This document shows positions 1 through 11,720 of a stretch of DNA of 64,000 nt, piece by piece; position 1 is the stretch's first letter; every line of letters begins with the position of its first letter. The translations under genes were made by a program, and so were the position numbers. The DNA comes from Linanthus parryae. Lineage: Eukaryota > Streptophyta > Magnoliopsida > Ericales > Polemoniaceae. The notes below the pieces were generated by a model that was given only the letters and a program-made list of their open reading frames with translations, was not told where the DNA came from and made no database searches. The stretch covers positions 85,663,495-85,727,494 of the forward strand of contig JALGPY010000005.1 in the NCBI GenBank assembly GCA_023055425.1, written 5' to 3'.

Positions 1-843
1 CGTTGATGGTGGATAGAGCAAGAGAAGCATGAGCGAGATAGTAGGAAATTTATAGCAAAAGAATGGGTTATATAACCTGTTATTATCGGTTCGTTAACTC
101 ATCGCCAGTCAAGGCGGTGTGACCGGCAACATGTTCGACATTAAAGCGACGTATGTGTCTTTTGCCAAACTGAAGGGTGATTAGTGTCTTCGTGCCTAAA
201 GTTAAGGGGTCTAAGTGTCTTTTACAACAGAAGTATTATACGAAAAGGAGATGTTGTCCACGCTAGTGAAAGCACAGATTCCACATAAAGATAAAAATAG
301 CCCCGAATTGGACCACACCATTGACGCAACGGTTTCAGCGTTGGTGTAGATATCTCGTCGGATACGAAAAAGATTACTACACTACTCTGCCACTACTATC
401 AGAGAGTGACTCTCTAGAAAGAGAAAGAGAAAGAGAAAGAGAGAGAGAGAGGCAACCACTGAATTAACTATTTACTCTCCTCCCCACTACCCCATCTTCT
501 TCTCTCTGTATGTATCCCTTTCGACTTTGGGGGAAGAAAGATACGGTTAGCGTGAATTCTGAGCAAATGGTCGGTTAGGGTTTTCAATTCAATTCCATCA
601 TCTTTTTTCGGGATTAAACAATTCCTCATAACTAGAGCGAATTGAAGATCACGCCTGTAAAGTTACTCTCTCTATTATTGTTCATTCACACAACTGTCTC
701 TCTATCACAATGTGTTGTATTCGCATTTGATCTTCCTCTGGAGATCGAAATCGATACTGTTGTAGTACTACAGTGACCCGTTGTTGACTTCAATGGAGCT
801 CTGAGTGAGTGAACTCGGTCGGTGACTCGGTGTTGCAGAAAAA
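1..843 (+). promoter_or_regulatory. Upstream region and 5' leader of the alpha/beta-hydrolase gene
   Basis: This stretch has no supportable coding frame; the minus-strand frames reaching into it from the first exon are antisense shadows. It is the promoter and untranslated leader of the gene starting at 844. A purine-rich GA tract at about 417-452 lies some 390 bp before the ATG, and pyrimidine-rich stretches follow at about 476-510; both are common near plant transcription starts. I could not fix a transcription start or a convincing TATA box. Confidence 0.5.
417..452. repeat. GA-rich microsatellite in the 5' leader
   Basis: Imperfect GAAA/GA repeats end in a run of pure GA dinucleotides. 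In plant promoters such GAGA tracts can bind BBR/BPC proteins, but here that is inference only. Confidence 0.8.
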
Positions 844-3800
844 ATGTCGGAAGCGAGAGGTTCGAATTCATGGCAGGACGAGCTGATGAGCCTGGTGGAG
901 GACACGGGGTTGAGATACGCAGACGACGGGGTGGGGATTTCGACGCCTGCACTGGGAAGCAAAAGATCCGTGTTCGCCGCCGGTGAGTCGCCGGAGGGGG
1001 AGGCTGAATCGGAGAGCTTCAAGGACCAGGTGAAGGAGTTCGCCAAGGCGTGGGGTGAAATGGCGGTGGAATTGGGGAAAGGTGTGAAGGATATTGTGGA
1101 GCAGAACTTTTTCACGGAGGATTGCTATGTGGTGAAGAAACTGAGAGGGCCTGTGAGTGAGGTTTCTGGTAGATTGAGCTTTTTGAACGAGTATTTGCCT
1201 GAAGATCGTGATCCGCTGCACTCGTGGTCGGTGATTGCTTTGGTCTTCTTCATCGCCTTTGCTGGTAATTTGTCTCTCTCTGAGCTTTTGTTCACATTCA
1301 CTCTTTGCATTGCAGTTTGTTAGGAACTTGGGCAAGATTAGCTGTTGCTTCTGTTCTCTTGCAACTTTTTGTTTGTTTTTAATTTTTGGACCATTTTATC
1401 TTCAGCACATTGCAGTTTTTTGGTGCGAGATTTGGGCATGGGTAGTTGTAACTGGGGTTGATTTGGGATTAACTTTCTTGTAATTTCTAGCAACACTCTG
1501 CTTATTTTTTAATTTCTTCCAAGGTTGTATGTTTCTGCACATGCTATCTTAGTAGAGTTACATTGGTGATTTTGAGACTAATTTTTCTCTGATTTCGATC
1601 ACCATTTGTGTTTCTTGTTGTTACCAGTCCACAAACTGCCCCATCGTTCAATTGTTTCTGCAGAATTTTAATATTTTTGAATGCAAGAAATCGGTCTTTA
1701 AGGTTTCAATCATGGGCATAATTGGTTCCACAGACATAGACTTGTTGCAGCTCACCGTGTACTTGGTCATGGTTAGGTGTTGCTCGTCTTCATTTGGGAT
1801 TCTTTTTTCTTAAACTCAACTACTCCATGTTTAATGTTTGTCACATGGAGTAGTTGGCTTTATCATAACATGGGTAGTTATAAATGAGTATGAGCAAAGA
1901 TATCGAAATATTTTTCCTTAATTTCTGTTTGCCGTTGATCCTTGCTTATCCCGTCTTTTTTCTCGTTATCAGTCAATAAATCTCAGTCACTCAAATTTTT
2001 CTTCTGAGCTTTATATTTCTTTTACAGTGTGAGGTTACAAATAGGTCTTTTACCCTTATATTGTTCATATATCTTATCATGTTCTGTACTTTTTAACAAC
2101 GTTTCTCAATTTCCATGTGCAGTTTTGATTGTGAGTAGAGAGCACGACAGCTCTATCTCACTTGTGAAGAAAGTTCGCATACACCCTCCAAATGCTACAC
2201 TCGTGCAACTTCCAGACGGTAGACAACTGGCATATCTTGAACGTGGAGTGACAAGTGATAGAGCTAGATATACCTTGATTGCACCACATAGTTTTCTGTC
2301 CTCCAGGCTAGCAGGTAGACAGCTTGTGAAATTCGAGAATGCATTTGCTGATTGAGATTAATTAGAATGTGATTATGCTGTTGTGTAGGTGAAATAGGCA
2401 AATTGCAAGTATTTTATGCTTTTTGTTCTTCAATGTGATTTATTCTTTGAAGGCATTCCCGGAGTTAAGGAATCACTGCTAGAAGAGTTTGGTGTTCGTA
2501 TGATAACATATGATCTTCCTGGTTTTGGGGAGAGTGATGCCAATCCCAAGAGGGACCTCAACTCGTCGGCTCTGGATATGCTACACTTGGCTGATGCTGT
2601 TGGAATTAGTGACAAGTTCTGGGTGTTGGGGTTTTCAAGTGGAGCCATGCATGCTTGGGCTGCTCTCAAATACATCCCCGACCGAATCGCTGGTATGCTG
2701 AGTTTGGTTTCACAGTACTATATGAATTATACCATACCAATAATACTCTCTCGCCAGTCTGCTCAAGTTGTTCATTTTACACTAGGCGAGGACCTCACAT
2801 CATTATTGTGGAGAAGTATCACTTGGAAGCACCAAGGCCTATCATTGTGTTTTCATAATTATCATGTTCTTTCAAAACATTATAATTCCAATTCCCAGTC
2901 TATACATGTTTGCTGTGATGACACTTGATGTCCCAGTAGGCCCTTGAAAATTTCCATAGTTAAGAAAAATGAGACGCATTACTGGAAGTATACTTATGCA
3001 AGTGTCAGGCACTTACATGACTGCAAATGTCTGGCCATATCTATATGTGTGTGAAGTGGTGCATATGAACTTTCTAGTACCGGTTATTAAATAGGTGTAT
3101 ACATTTTAAAGATGAATTTGAGTCCTTTTGTGCCGGAAGGTCGAGAACGAAGGGCAAAAGTGTCAGGCACTTACATGACTGCAACTGTCTGGCCATATCT
3201 ATATGTGCGTGAAGTGGTGCATATGTACTTTCTAGTACTGGTTATCAAATAGGTGTAAACATTTTAAAGATGAATTCGAGTCTTTTTGTTCCTGAAGGTC
3301 GAGAAAGAAGGGGCAAAAGTGAGAGGCGGGTTACTGAAATCTAGCGTTTTGACTCACTTTTTGTTAATTGGTGGAAATAATGGGGTAGTTTGGATTGGGT
3401 GGTTTTTAGTTTTTTTAAAGAAGCTAGAAATTAGTTTAAAAACAGTGGAAAACAAAGGTTATCGAAAACGAAAAAACCAAGAAAACATCAAAGATATCGA
3501 AACTCCAAACACTTGGGTTTTAACAAAAAACGATAAACCAAAGTATCCCAAAACACCCAAAGTATCCCAAAACAGGGTAGTCATTTTGAACTGTCAAAGA
3601 AAACAGGATATTTATGTCGACAAGGAATGCTACTTGTGTTTTGGGCTTTGAGACATTAATATTTTAGCTGAATCTTTCTGTCCTCCATAATTGGTATGAG
3701 CTCTTAAGCTCTCGTCTTGGGATTGATCACCAAAATCTAGTCTAGTGTGAAAATTATGTGTGACATGATTATTTGTGCAGGTGCTGCCATGTTTTCTCCG

Positions 3801-5699
3801 ATGGTCAATCCATATGAATCAACTATGACTAAAGAGGAGATGTCTAGAACTTGGGAGAAGTGGGTTAGGAGAAGAAGACTAATGTATCTCTTTGGTAGGA
3901 GATTTCCAAGATTTCTCACATACTTCTACCGCCGAAGTTTCCTGTCTGGGGAACACGGCCAGATTGACAAGTGGTTGTCTTTGTCTCTGGGAAAGAAGGT
4001 ATGTCCTTTCCTCTGTCCAGTCTCAGTTGGAGGATTAAAATTTCTCAATCTTCAATCATCCATGTATTTATTTTCATGAGACCAAGTTAGGTTTAAACTA
4101 AAGCTAACTGCCGCATGCTTCAATGTGTTGTCAAGGAGATAAAAAACTTGTGTCCGTGATAAATTTTGTAGAAATAGACCAGGTCCGTTGAGACCCGATT
4201 ACATTTGCTGTAAATAGTTTTCTTGTTATATAATTCACAACGGCATCTTTTCTGTCAAGTTGTCGGTAAGTGACGTACAGGGTCCCAGGGGATCTAAATT
4301 AAGGATGTTCAACTCTTCCCGGATATCCCTTCTGCATTTTATCGGGAATATTGGTAAACGTAATTGAAGCAATTCAATCCAAATTTTTGTTTCTGTATAT
4401 GTTTGGTCAATGAATTATAGAAGTGAGAAGAAGAGACTGCTTATATAGGAGAAAATAATTTGTATATGAGCTTCCTTGATGTTCTTTGTGATTGGACATA
4501 AAGAAAATTTGCCTGATCAGTGGTCATTTATCCAAACGTACTATTAAGCAGGGAGCACAGCGGTGATATGTCCAGTGTTATAATTTTGATACTAAGAGTT
4601 ACTGTTTAGTTGTCTGGGTTTAAAATATATCCGGTATTATATTGTGCGGAGTCCTGAATATTGTTAATACTTTTACCATGGTCCACGGGACTATCGAGAG
4701 GAGCTGAGCAAGATGTAGCCATCTTACCGCTGCTTAAAGATGTTTGTTTCCATGGCATAAGATGGTGTTAAAGATGTCTAATTTTTATTTGAAATAATTT
4801 CCAAGTTTGTGCGATATACGGCATGACCGAGTGTTTACTTATACAGGACAAAGCTCTCATTGAGGAGCCAAAGTTTGAAGAATTTTGGCATAGGGATGTT
4901 GAGGAGTCGATCCGCCAGTTGAGCCCTAAACCTTTTGTAGAGGAAGCTATGCTATTAGTCAATGATTGGGGTTTTAAACTGGCAGATCTTCAAGTGCAGA
5001 AGAAGTGCCCTGGACAAGGCTTTTTCCCTTGGTTCAAGTTCCTTTACAGTCCTGGAGAATGTGAATTGACTGGTTTTCAGGGGGCCGTTCACATTTGGCA
5101 GGTCGGTTGCATTATTTTTCTTACATGTTTAAAATGTACTGAGTATTTCTTTTACATGTTTTACTTGAGCATTGTTTGGGCCATAAATTTGTGGGAAATC
5201 AAATGGGATAAAACAATGAATGTTTATAAATTATAAACATGAATCTTCTCATTTTCAGAATTTTGACAAAGAGTAAACATAAAGCACTAAATTTAGTTAT
5301 TGATTTTCCCTATGTTCTGATTTATTCTGCAACGCAGCACTTATAGTTGGATTTAAATTTGTAATTTTGAAATGCGTCTTAAGTTATATTTTCGAGCTTC
5401 TGTTTATTGCCAAACAGGGAATGGACGATCAAGTTGTGCCTCCATCAGTGGCCGACTATGTGTCGCGAGTCCTACCGAGCGCGGCTGTGCATAAGCTTCC
5501 AGGTGAAGGTCACTTCTCCTACTTGTTCTTCTGCGAGGAATGCCACAGACATATATTCTCTACTCTATTCGGGGGCCCACAAGGTCCGCTTGAGCAGACA
5601 GACCAACAACTTGAGCCTGAAGCAAACGTAGAGGAAGAAGATGGAACATTATCCCACGCCACCACGGAAGAAGCTGATCTGGTTAGTGTTGTGGTATAG
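844..5699 (+). CDS. Membrane-anchored alpha/beta-hydrolase superfamily protein, six exons
   Basis: Predicted exons are 844-1264, 2123-2314, 2453-2692, 3781-3998, 4847-5101 and 5418-5699. All introns are GT/AG and the reading frame stays open for 535 residues. The N-terminal 120 residues are acidic and plant-specific. A hydrophobic segment at about 128-145 is a likely membrane anchor. The hydrolase fold follows: YDLPGFGES near 224-232, the nucleophile elbow GFSSG with Ser266, the acid region GMDDQVVP (Asp446 the likely acid) and PGEGHFSYLF with His474. The acidic tail after about 490 looks disordered. Length and layout match the plant family of roughly 520-residue alpha/beta-hydrolases represented in Arabidopsis by loci such as At3g09690; that assignment is from memory. 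The substrate is unknown. The ATG in AAAAATGTCGG opens the only frame that splices through. The catalytic residues are intact, so this is probably a working gene. Confidence 0.9.
3001..3319. repeat. Two-unit tandem duplication in hydrolase intron 3
   Basis: Two copies of a 158-bp unit lie head to tail (3001-3158 and 3159-about 3319). Both begin AGTGTCAGGCACTTACATGA and end in GGTCGAGAA..AAGGGGCAAAAGTG or a close variant, with roughly a dozen differences between them. The duplication accounts for part of the length of this 1,088-bp intron. No coding potential is visible. Confidence 0.85.
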
Positions 5700-6196
5700 T
5701 TGTGCTGTTGTTGTTCTCTAAATGAAGATGTAAATACCACAGGGTTTGCTTCACTTGTCAAAGGAGCGAGCATGAAAGAACCGATAGTACCTACTTGTTT
5801 TATTTTATTCACAGAAATTTGTCGAACTTACATCAGAGGGTTTTGAACTTTTATAAGAGGCGGAGATTAGGACATGTTCCTCTCCAAGCAATAGGCGACT
5901 TATAATTTCGTACTTTACCCCCCTTCTCTTTTCCACAGCAGTACACCAAGGAAGATTTCTTCTCCACATAATGGTGGACAGTCACTGTTCATGTTCTTAT
6001 ACATACGGAAACTCGGCTTTATACCAATGGTCTTGTATCTTACAGCTTCTCGTACAGCTGGTCTACAACAGTCATCAAATTAAATTTATGTTATTTTCTT
6101 TATTGTTTGAGATGCTCTTGAATTTGTGGGGAGTCTATGGGCGGCTTATCCTGAATTTGTAAAGCAACTGCTAGAAGTTAGTACTTGACCATGAGC
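5700..6196 (+). other. 3' flank and probable 3' UTR of the hydrolase gene
   Basis: There is no coding frame of note. The sequence is T-rich, as expected for a plant 3' UTR and terminator. I could not place the cleavage site. Confidence 0.4.
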
Positions 6197-6198
6197 TA

Positions 6199-6457
6199 CC
6201 ACTCTGTCCCAGCTCTTTCTTCCCAATTTAATTTTTATCACTATTCATTGGGTCACTTTGACCCGATGATTTGGATAGCAAAATGATATAATTTTTTGAT
6301 AAATTTTTCATGGCATTGTAGAGTAAAGGTTGCTCTATAACACGGTGAAAAAATTATCAAAAAATCCCATCGTTTTGCTATCCAAATCACCCGGTCAAAG
6401 TGACTCGGATACGAGTTAAAAAAGTCAGGGCGGGAAGAAAGAGCTGGGACGGAGTGG
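6199..6457. mobile_element. Stowaway-like MITE, copy 1
   Basis: A 259-bp non-coding element has long inverted ends: the left end CCACTCTGTCCCAGCTCTTT is matched by the complement of AAAGAGCTGGGACGGAGTGG at the right. It is flanked by TA dinucleotides at 6197-6198 and 6458-6459. TA target duplication and a CTCYGTCCC-type terminus are hallmarks of Stowaway (Tc1/mariner) MITEs. The inner halves also pair (GGGTCACTTTGACCC and CGGTCAAAGTGAC), so the single strand would fold into a long hairpin. A second copy lies at 8357-8614. Confidence 0.85.
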
Positions 6458-6860
6458 TAGTCGGTTACTGGGTTGGTCCAGCTCCCAGGTCAACGTGATG
6501 GATCCCACCCCTCAGGTCCACAATGGCTGATGCCAGCAAACATAGAGGGACAGAATCCTTGTTGCTGAGTCCTAAAAGGAAACCTTATTGCTAGCTTGCT
6601 ACAATGAGCATGGGTGGAGCTACATGTGACGATTTTGAAAAAAAAAATCCATTGTTGTCTATGGATGCATGATTCTGAATTTCTGATAGTTCCAACCTTT
6701 TTTCTTTCCTTTTTTTAGGAGAACCTCTTTTTCTTTTTATACTTTCGGTTGGAATGTCATGAACGTGGAGAAACTATCCATTGGCTAATTCCACCATGGT
6801 GGAGCTATCAGTCAATTTGTGACAACCATTTAAAATTTGATGGGTTTCATCTAATGAATA

Positions 6861-7062
6861 CGACCTTTGTTTCATCTCTCTTTTCAGTGCATTGTTGACG
6901 GGTCACTTTGGCCTCGTGATTAGGTTTAACAAAAAGATGCAATTATCTACAACACCATGAAACGATTACTCAATTCTTGCATATATATACAAACCAAATC
7001 ATCGGGTCAAAATGACCCTCGAAAGTCAACAAGAAACAAATAGATGAAACGGAGGAAGGGAG
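6861..7062. mobile_element. Degraded Stowaway-like MITE related to the flanking pair
   Basis: About 200 bp with TTTGTTTCATCT near the left end and AGATGAAACGGAGGAAGGGAG at the right, flanked by TA at 6859-6860 and 7063-7064. The interior GGGTCACTTTGGCC and GGGTCAAAATGACCC resemble the subterminal repeats of the elements at 6199 and 8357. The left terminus is eroded. Confidence 0.6.
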
Positions 7063-8356
7063 TATCTGTTAAATTCCGGTTGGCGCGTCTCACCACGCAG
7101 ACATTGCACAGCGATGGAGCTAGCTTTAATGAATAATTTTTCCATGACACTGTGGGCGTATCAAATGTATAATTTAGGGTATGTTTGGCTCTGATGTCTG
7201 TCAACTTTAGTCTTTATGTTTCCTTGTCCTTGCTTTGCTTGGAAGATTGTAGTAGAAGAAAACTGAAGGAGCATTGAAAAAGGGTCATGATGATGATAAT
7301 GGTAATGGTAACCAGAAGAAAACTGAGTGGCTCCTTTGGTCCGCCACCCATTTAGTATCCTTTTCTGGGGTTATTTTGTCCAACCCAGAAAAAGCATCCA
7401 ATTAGGTATTTCGTCTTTGTCTATTTGCCTTCTCCAAACCAGTGAAGAGTTGGGATTTTTTTATACAAGGTAAAAAGTTCCTATTGTATTCTACGTACGC
7501 ATACTGAGGGTCTCGAACGCGATACCAGATGAACTGAACTGCTTTGAGCGTAAGCAGTGGGCTAATTGTATTCGGCCTTTTTTAACCCAGGAAGAGTTGG
7601 GATTTCTGTTCCGTTTCTAACAGCAACTAGCATCGAGTTTCACACTTAGTTCCTCGTAATTCTTTTCACGTGCTGCAAGCGTTTTGAGATGGTCACAAAC
7701 AGTTCGGTGAGGGTAGCTCTATACGAGCTTGAGCAACTCAGTTCACTAAATCAACAAGTGAAGCCAAACACTCAATTTTTTCGAGACCCGTATTTGACCT
7801 TAATGTTGCTTCAGTTAGCAACAAATTCCTAAATGACAACAGCTTGCAAATTGACTGCATTCATGCATTGTTTAATATCTAGTAGAAGAAGATGCGTGCC
7901 ACAACCAAAATGTCAAGTATAATGGCAGGCACTTCGTGGTCGTGGAAGGTGCTTATTAATTTTTGACAAACATTCAAAATTTTAGAGGTTCAATAACTAA
8001 CACATATTTGTTCAATTTTGAGTGACGTGTCCAGTGGTAGAGCTAGCTCCCATGTCTCCATGAAATTGTGGGCCGTATCGGATAATTCAGGATATGATTG
8101 GCTCTGATTTCGTGCCAACTTTCTGTTTCCTTGCTTTGCTTGGAAGAAAAATATATGCAGGGGACCTTGAAAAGGGTCATGATGATGATGGTATTGGTGA
8201 CCAGAACTGTGTGACTTCTTCTATCCGCCACCCATTTAGAATACTTTTCTCGGTTTATTTTGTCCAATCAGAAAAAGCATCCCATTGTATTCTGTATTCA
8301 GTCCTTGTCTATTTGCATAGGGTCCGAGGCCAGATAAACTGCCTCACAAGGTCCTA

Positions 8357-8614
8357 CCACTCTGTCCCAGCTCTTTCTTCCCAATTCGAATTTTGTCACT
8401 ATTCACTGGGTCATTTTGACCCGGTGATTTGAATAGCAAACCGATGTAATTTTTTGATAATTTTTGCATGGTGTTGTAGAGTAAAAGTTGCTCTATAATA
8501 TGATGAAAAAATTATCAAAAAATCGTATTATTTTGATATCCAAATCACCCGGTCAAAGTGATCCAGATACGAGTCAAAAAAGTCAGATGGGAAGAAAGAG
8601 CTGGGACGGACTGG
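8357..8614. mobile_element. Stowaway-like MITE, copy 2
   Basis: A 258-bp relative of the element at 6199 in the same orientation, with the same 5' end CCACTCTGTCCCAGCTCTTT and a 3' end reading AGCTGGGACGGACTGG. TA lies on both sides (8355-8356 and 8615-8616). The internal subterminal inverted repeats are conserved, with scattered substitutions. Confidence 0.85.
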
Positions 8615-8646
8615 TAATTTCTGGATATAACACTAGCATTATGGTT

Positions 8647-8965
8647 CACGCGATGCGTGCACACCCTTAAAATCTTGATAATTAGGTAGAAAATTTCAAA
8701 ATTACTGAAATGCGAAAGTAAGTCCTTATAGCATTCCCGAGAAACAATTTTATTGTAACAAAAGGAATAAACAGATGAGTGATTATTTCAAAAATATATA
8801 TTTAGAACACATATTAATTATGTAAAGCAAATCATGAAACAAAATGCAACTACTAAAAGAAATCAGCAGGTTTAATGATCGGAACACGCGATGTGTGCAC
8901 ACCGTTAAAATCTTGATTATTCGGCAAAAAAATTCAGATCTACTGAAACGGGAAAGTAAGTCCAT
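8647..8965. repeat. Direct repeat pair of about 80 bp
   Basis: Units at about 8647-8725 and 8883-8965 share CACGCGATG.GTGCACACC, TTAAAATCTTGAT and GAAAGTAAGTCC. They are separated by about 155 bp of AT-rich DNA and lie in the extra sequence that distinguishes the second A'-B' copy. Origin unknown. Confidence 0.65.
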
Positions 8966-9860
8966 GTAGAAATATTTAAGGATACTTAAGTAATAATTTT
9001 GTGAACAATGAATAAATACATTATTTAAGGATACTTTTGGAAATATAAAAGTGTGACGGACTTCATATTCTGATTTCACCAAACTTGGCGTTAGCTTTTT
9101 ATACTAGTATAGAAGTATAGACTAGTATAGACAAGAAGATATTTATATTCCGTTTCCAACAGCAACTAGCAACGAGTTTCACACTTTACTCACTTCCTCG
9201 TAATTATTTTCACGTGCTGCAAACATTCTGAGATGGTAACAAATAGTTCGGTGAGGGTAAACTTAACGTTGCTTCGGTTAGCAGCACTCAATTTTATCCA
9301 CACCCATACTTGACCTTAACGTTGCTTCCGTAAGCAACAAATTCATAAATGACAGCAGCTTGCAAGTTGACTGACACATTCATGCATAATTTAAAATCTA
9401 GTAGAAAAAGACGCATGTCACAACCAAAATGCCAAGTACAACAGCAGAGCACTTCGCCATTTTAGGTGATTATGAATTTCGAAACTATGCACATTTGCTA
9501 GATTGTCTACATATCTGAGCTTTGATTTACTTGTAAGATCGAACATTACTTGAGCCAAGTATTCTGAGCTTCACTTGGGCCCCACACCACATCAACCAAT
9601 TCTCAAAAGAAACGAGGGTAATTTAGTCCATATATTTATTTATCACTCACCCATCACCAGATACATACAGGTCAAACAGTAACATGTCCCCGCGATTCAG
9701 TAAGACTCAGGCATGTAAACCTTGAAACAAAAAAATAGACATAAGAACAAGCTAATCCTTCTGCGTTTCAACAATGCTTTACTAGGTTTCTGGAAAGAAT
9801 AGTGGTTCGCTTTCACGAAGATTGAGTACTCTGAAACGGCATGGATCAAGCTGTCAAAGT

Positions 9861-11689
9861 TCAGAATGCTGAGCCGCCTCTCTGGCTCTTTCCTAGCATC
9901 ATGTCCTTAGCCTCGTTGATTTTAGAAGCTAGGTAGTGACTGCCGCCTGCATCTGGATGGTTAGCCACCATGACCCTTCTGTGTGCTTCCCTGATCTTCT
10001 CTATTGGCGTGCTTTCCCTGCAAGTATGAAATAAAAGTTGCAAAGGACAAGATTATCAACAAGTCATGATGGACCATTTCATTAAATTGCTTTTGATATG
10101 TTAGGATCGAACTCGTGGATATTGTTCACATTACTAAAGAAACGTCTCTGTTGCACCTGAAAATAAATTACATATCTTGAATCATAGCTGCATAGCAAGC
10201 AAATGAAAAATGTAAAGATAACATGGCCAGGCTTCGTTTCTGTAATAATCTCTACCCTTTGTCATCCCTTAACATTCCGGAACTCAGATTCTAGCAAAAC
10301 CTCTACGTAATCCTAAACTTGAGGACTAGAGACTAACTATTACGTCAGATAACTTGCTGAGAGAAGAGATATAGATGACTATAAAGCAGCCTCGCACATA
10401 AAATATTTTCTTGAGTACACAGCTCGAAATAATGAAGTCACACTCAAATTGCCAATGATAGTTGTTGATTGAGTTGGTAAAGCTTGTCTCACTATGCTTG
10501 GATTCAAGCCAGTTGCTGGCAGTCACTCTTGGTGGGTGATCTGTGATTTCCTTTGGAAGCCCTCATCCTAAGGAAGTTGCACTCGAAATAAACAAGGACA
10601 GACTTAAAGAACTCCTTGAGTGAAAAAAAAAAAAAAAAAAAAAAAAATCTGCTTCCTCAGTTCAGAACCACAGAACAACAGAAGGGCTAACCTTAGAACA
10701 GATTAAATTGTATTCTTTCACTCAAGAAACTAGTCAGAGGCCAATATCTCAATTATCTCTGAGATTTTAAGAAACATAATGAAGGAAATTCAGCATTTAA
10801 AAGACCTAGATCAATCAATCATTGCAACTGGATATAGCAGGGCAACTCAGACTTCTTGTAATACTTGCAAAAAAAGATTTTTTCAGATCGGGACAAACTT
10901 GACAGTAAACAATCTAAACTCCGCCATTTAACACTGCATTGCGCTTTTGTAGCAAAATAGCAACTGAAATGTTAGGAAACAAATACATATCTTAGAGGAA
11001 CTTGGAAGTTGGAACAAAAATATATTTGACAGCTCAATAATTTGAGAAGATAAAAGAAATTTCAAATCCGGAAGCCTAGCTACAAGTCAGCACGGAATGC
11101 AAGTACAAAGGTACCCCTGGGCCGATGAAGTGGAACTTTTTGATTGAAACAGCAGGAAGGTATGTTTTAGAAGAACGAGAGTCAAGTTCGATCCTTCTAT
11201 ATTTATGAATTAGTTCCGTGTTAACACCTGTATCCTACTCGAAAGAAAATATGCCTAGTTTCAACAGAGAGATGGCTTATACTAAGGAGCAACGGTTCCA
11301 TACCTAGTACCAGGGGACAGGAATGGAAGATTGGATTAGAGAGAGAGAGAGGCCTTATATGCCCTGTCTTCTTTACTTGCCGTTTCGACAGGGCTTTGAA
11401 ACCTAAAAATTCTTTCTCAGCCCCTTCCACTCATTATTGAATACTCTCTTTTAGCATCTACTTTGCGGATTGGTGTGGTTGCACATTCTACATGAAAGTT
11501 GAAAGAAAGCTCTTTTTGCCTCCGGAAATGGTGCCTCACCTGTCTCCTACCATCAGCCTGTGTAGCACGGGTGCGGAGTTGGACCGGGTGCGGCAAATTC
11601 CCAAAATTCAAGGGTGAGGGTCTGGCGGGGGTGCGGCGGCTTTATTTATTTATTTATTTATCTATTTATTTATTTATGTATGTATGTAT

Positions 11690-11720
<31 letters not shown>

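Larger units (their letters stand above)
7100..9460. repeat. Duplicated block A-B / A'-B'
   Basis: Block A (about 7100-7430) recurs as A' (about 8040-8312), sharing TTTGGCTCTGAT, CCTTGCTTTGCTTGGAAGA, GGGTCATGATGATGAT and CCGCCACCCATTTAG. Block B (about 7609-7940) recurs as B' (about 9148-9460), sharing CAACAGCAACTAGCA, TTCACGTGCTGCAA, AGTTCGGTGAGGGTA and CACAACCAAAATG. The order A-B-A'-B' indicates a tandem duplication. The second copy was then expanded by the MITE at 8357 and about 500 bp of other sequence. No open frame is conserved between copies. Confidence 0.75.

Noticed and set aside
844..1323. Unspliced 159-codon reading of hydrolase exon 1 as a complete small protein
   Set aside because: A good GT donor lies at 1265, and the next exons continue in frame through a full hydrolase fold; the read-through end is intronic.
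10600..10660. SINE or processed pseudogene ending in poly(A)
   Set aside because: No Pol III box pair, no gene similarity upstream and no flanking duplication were found, so only the homopolymer is reported.
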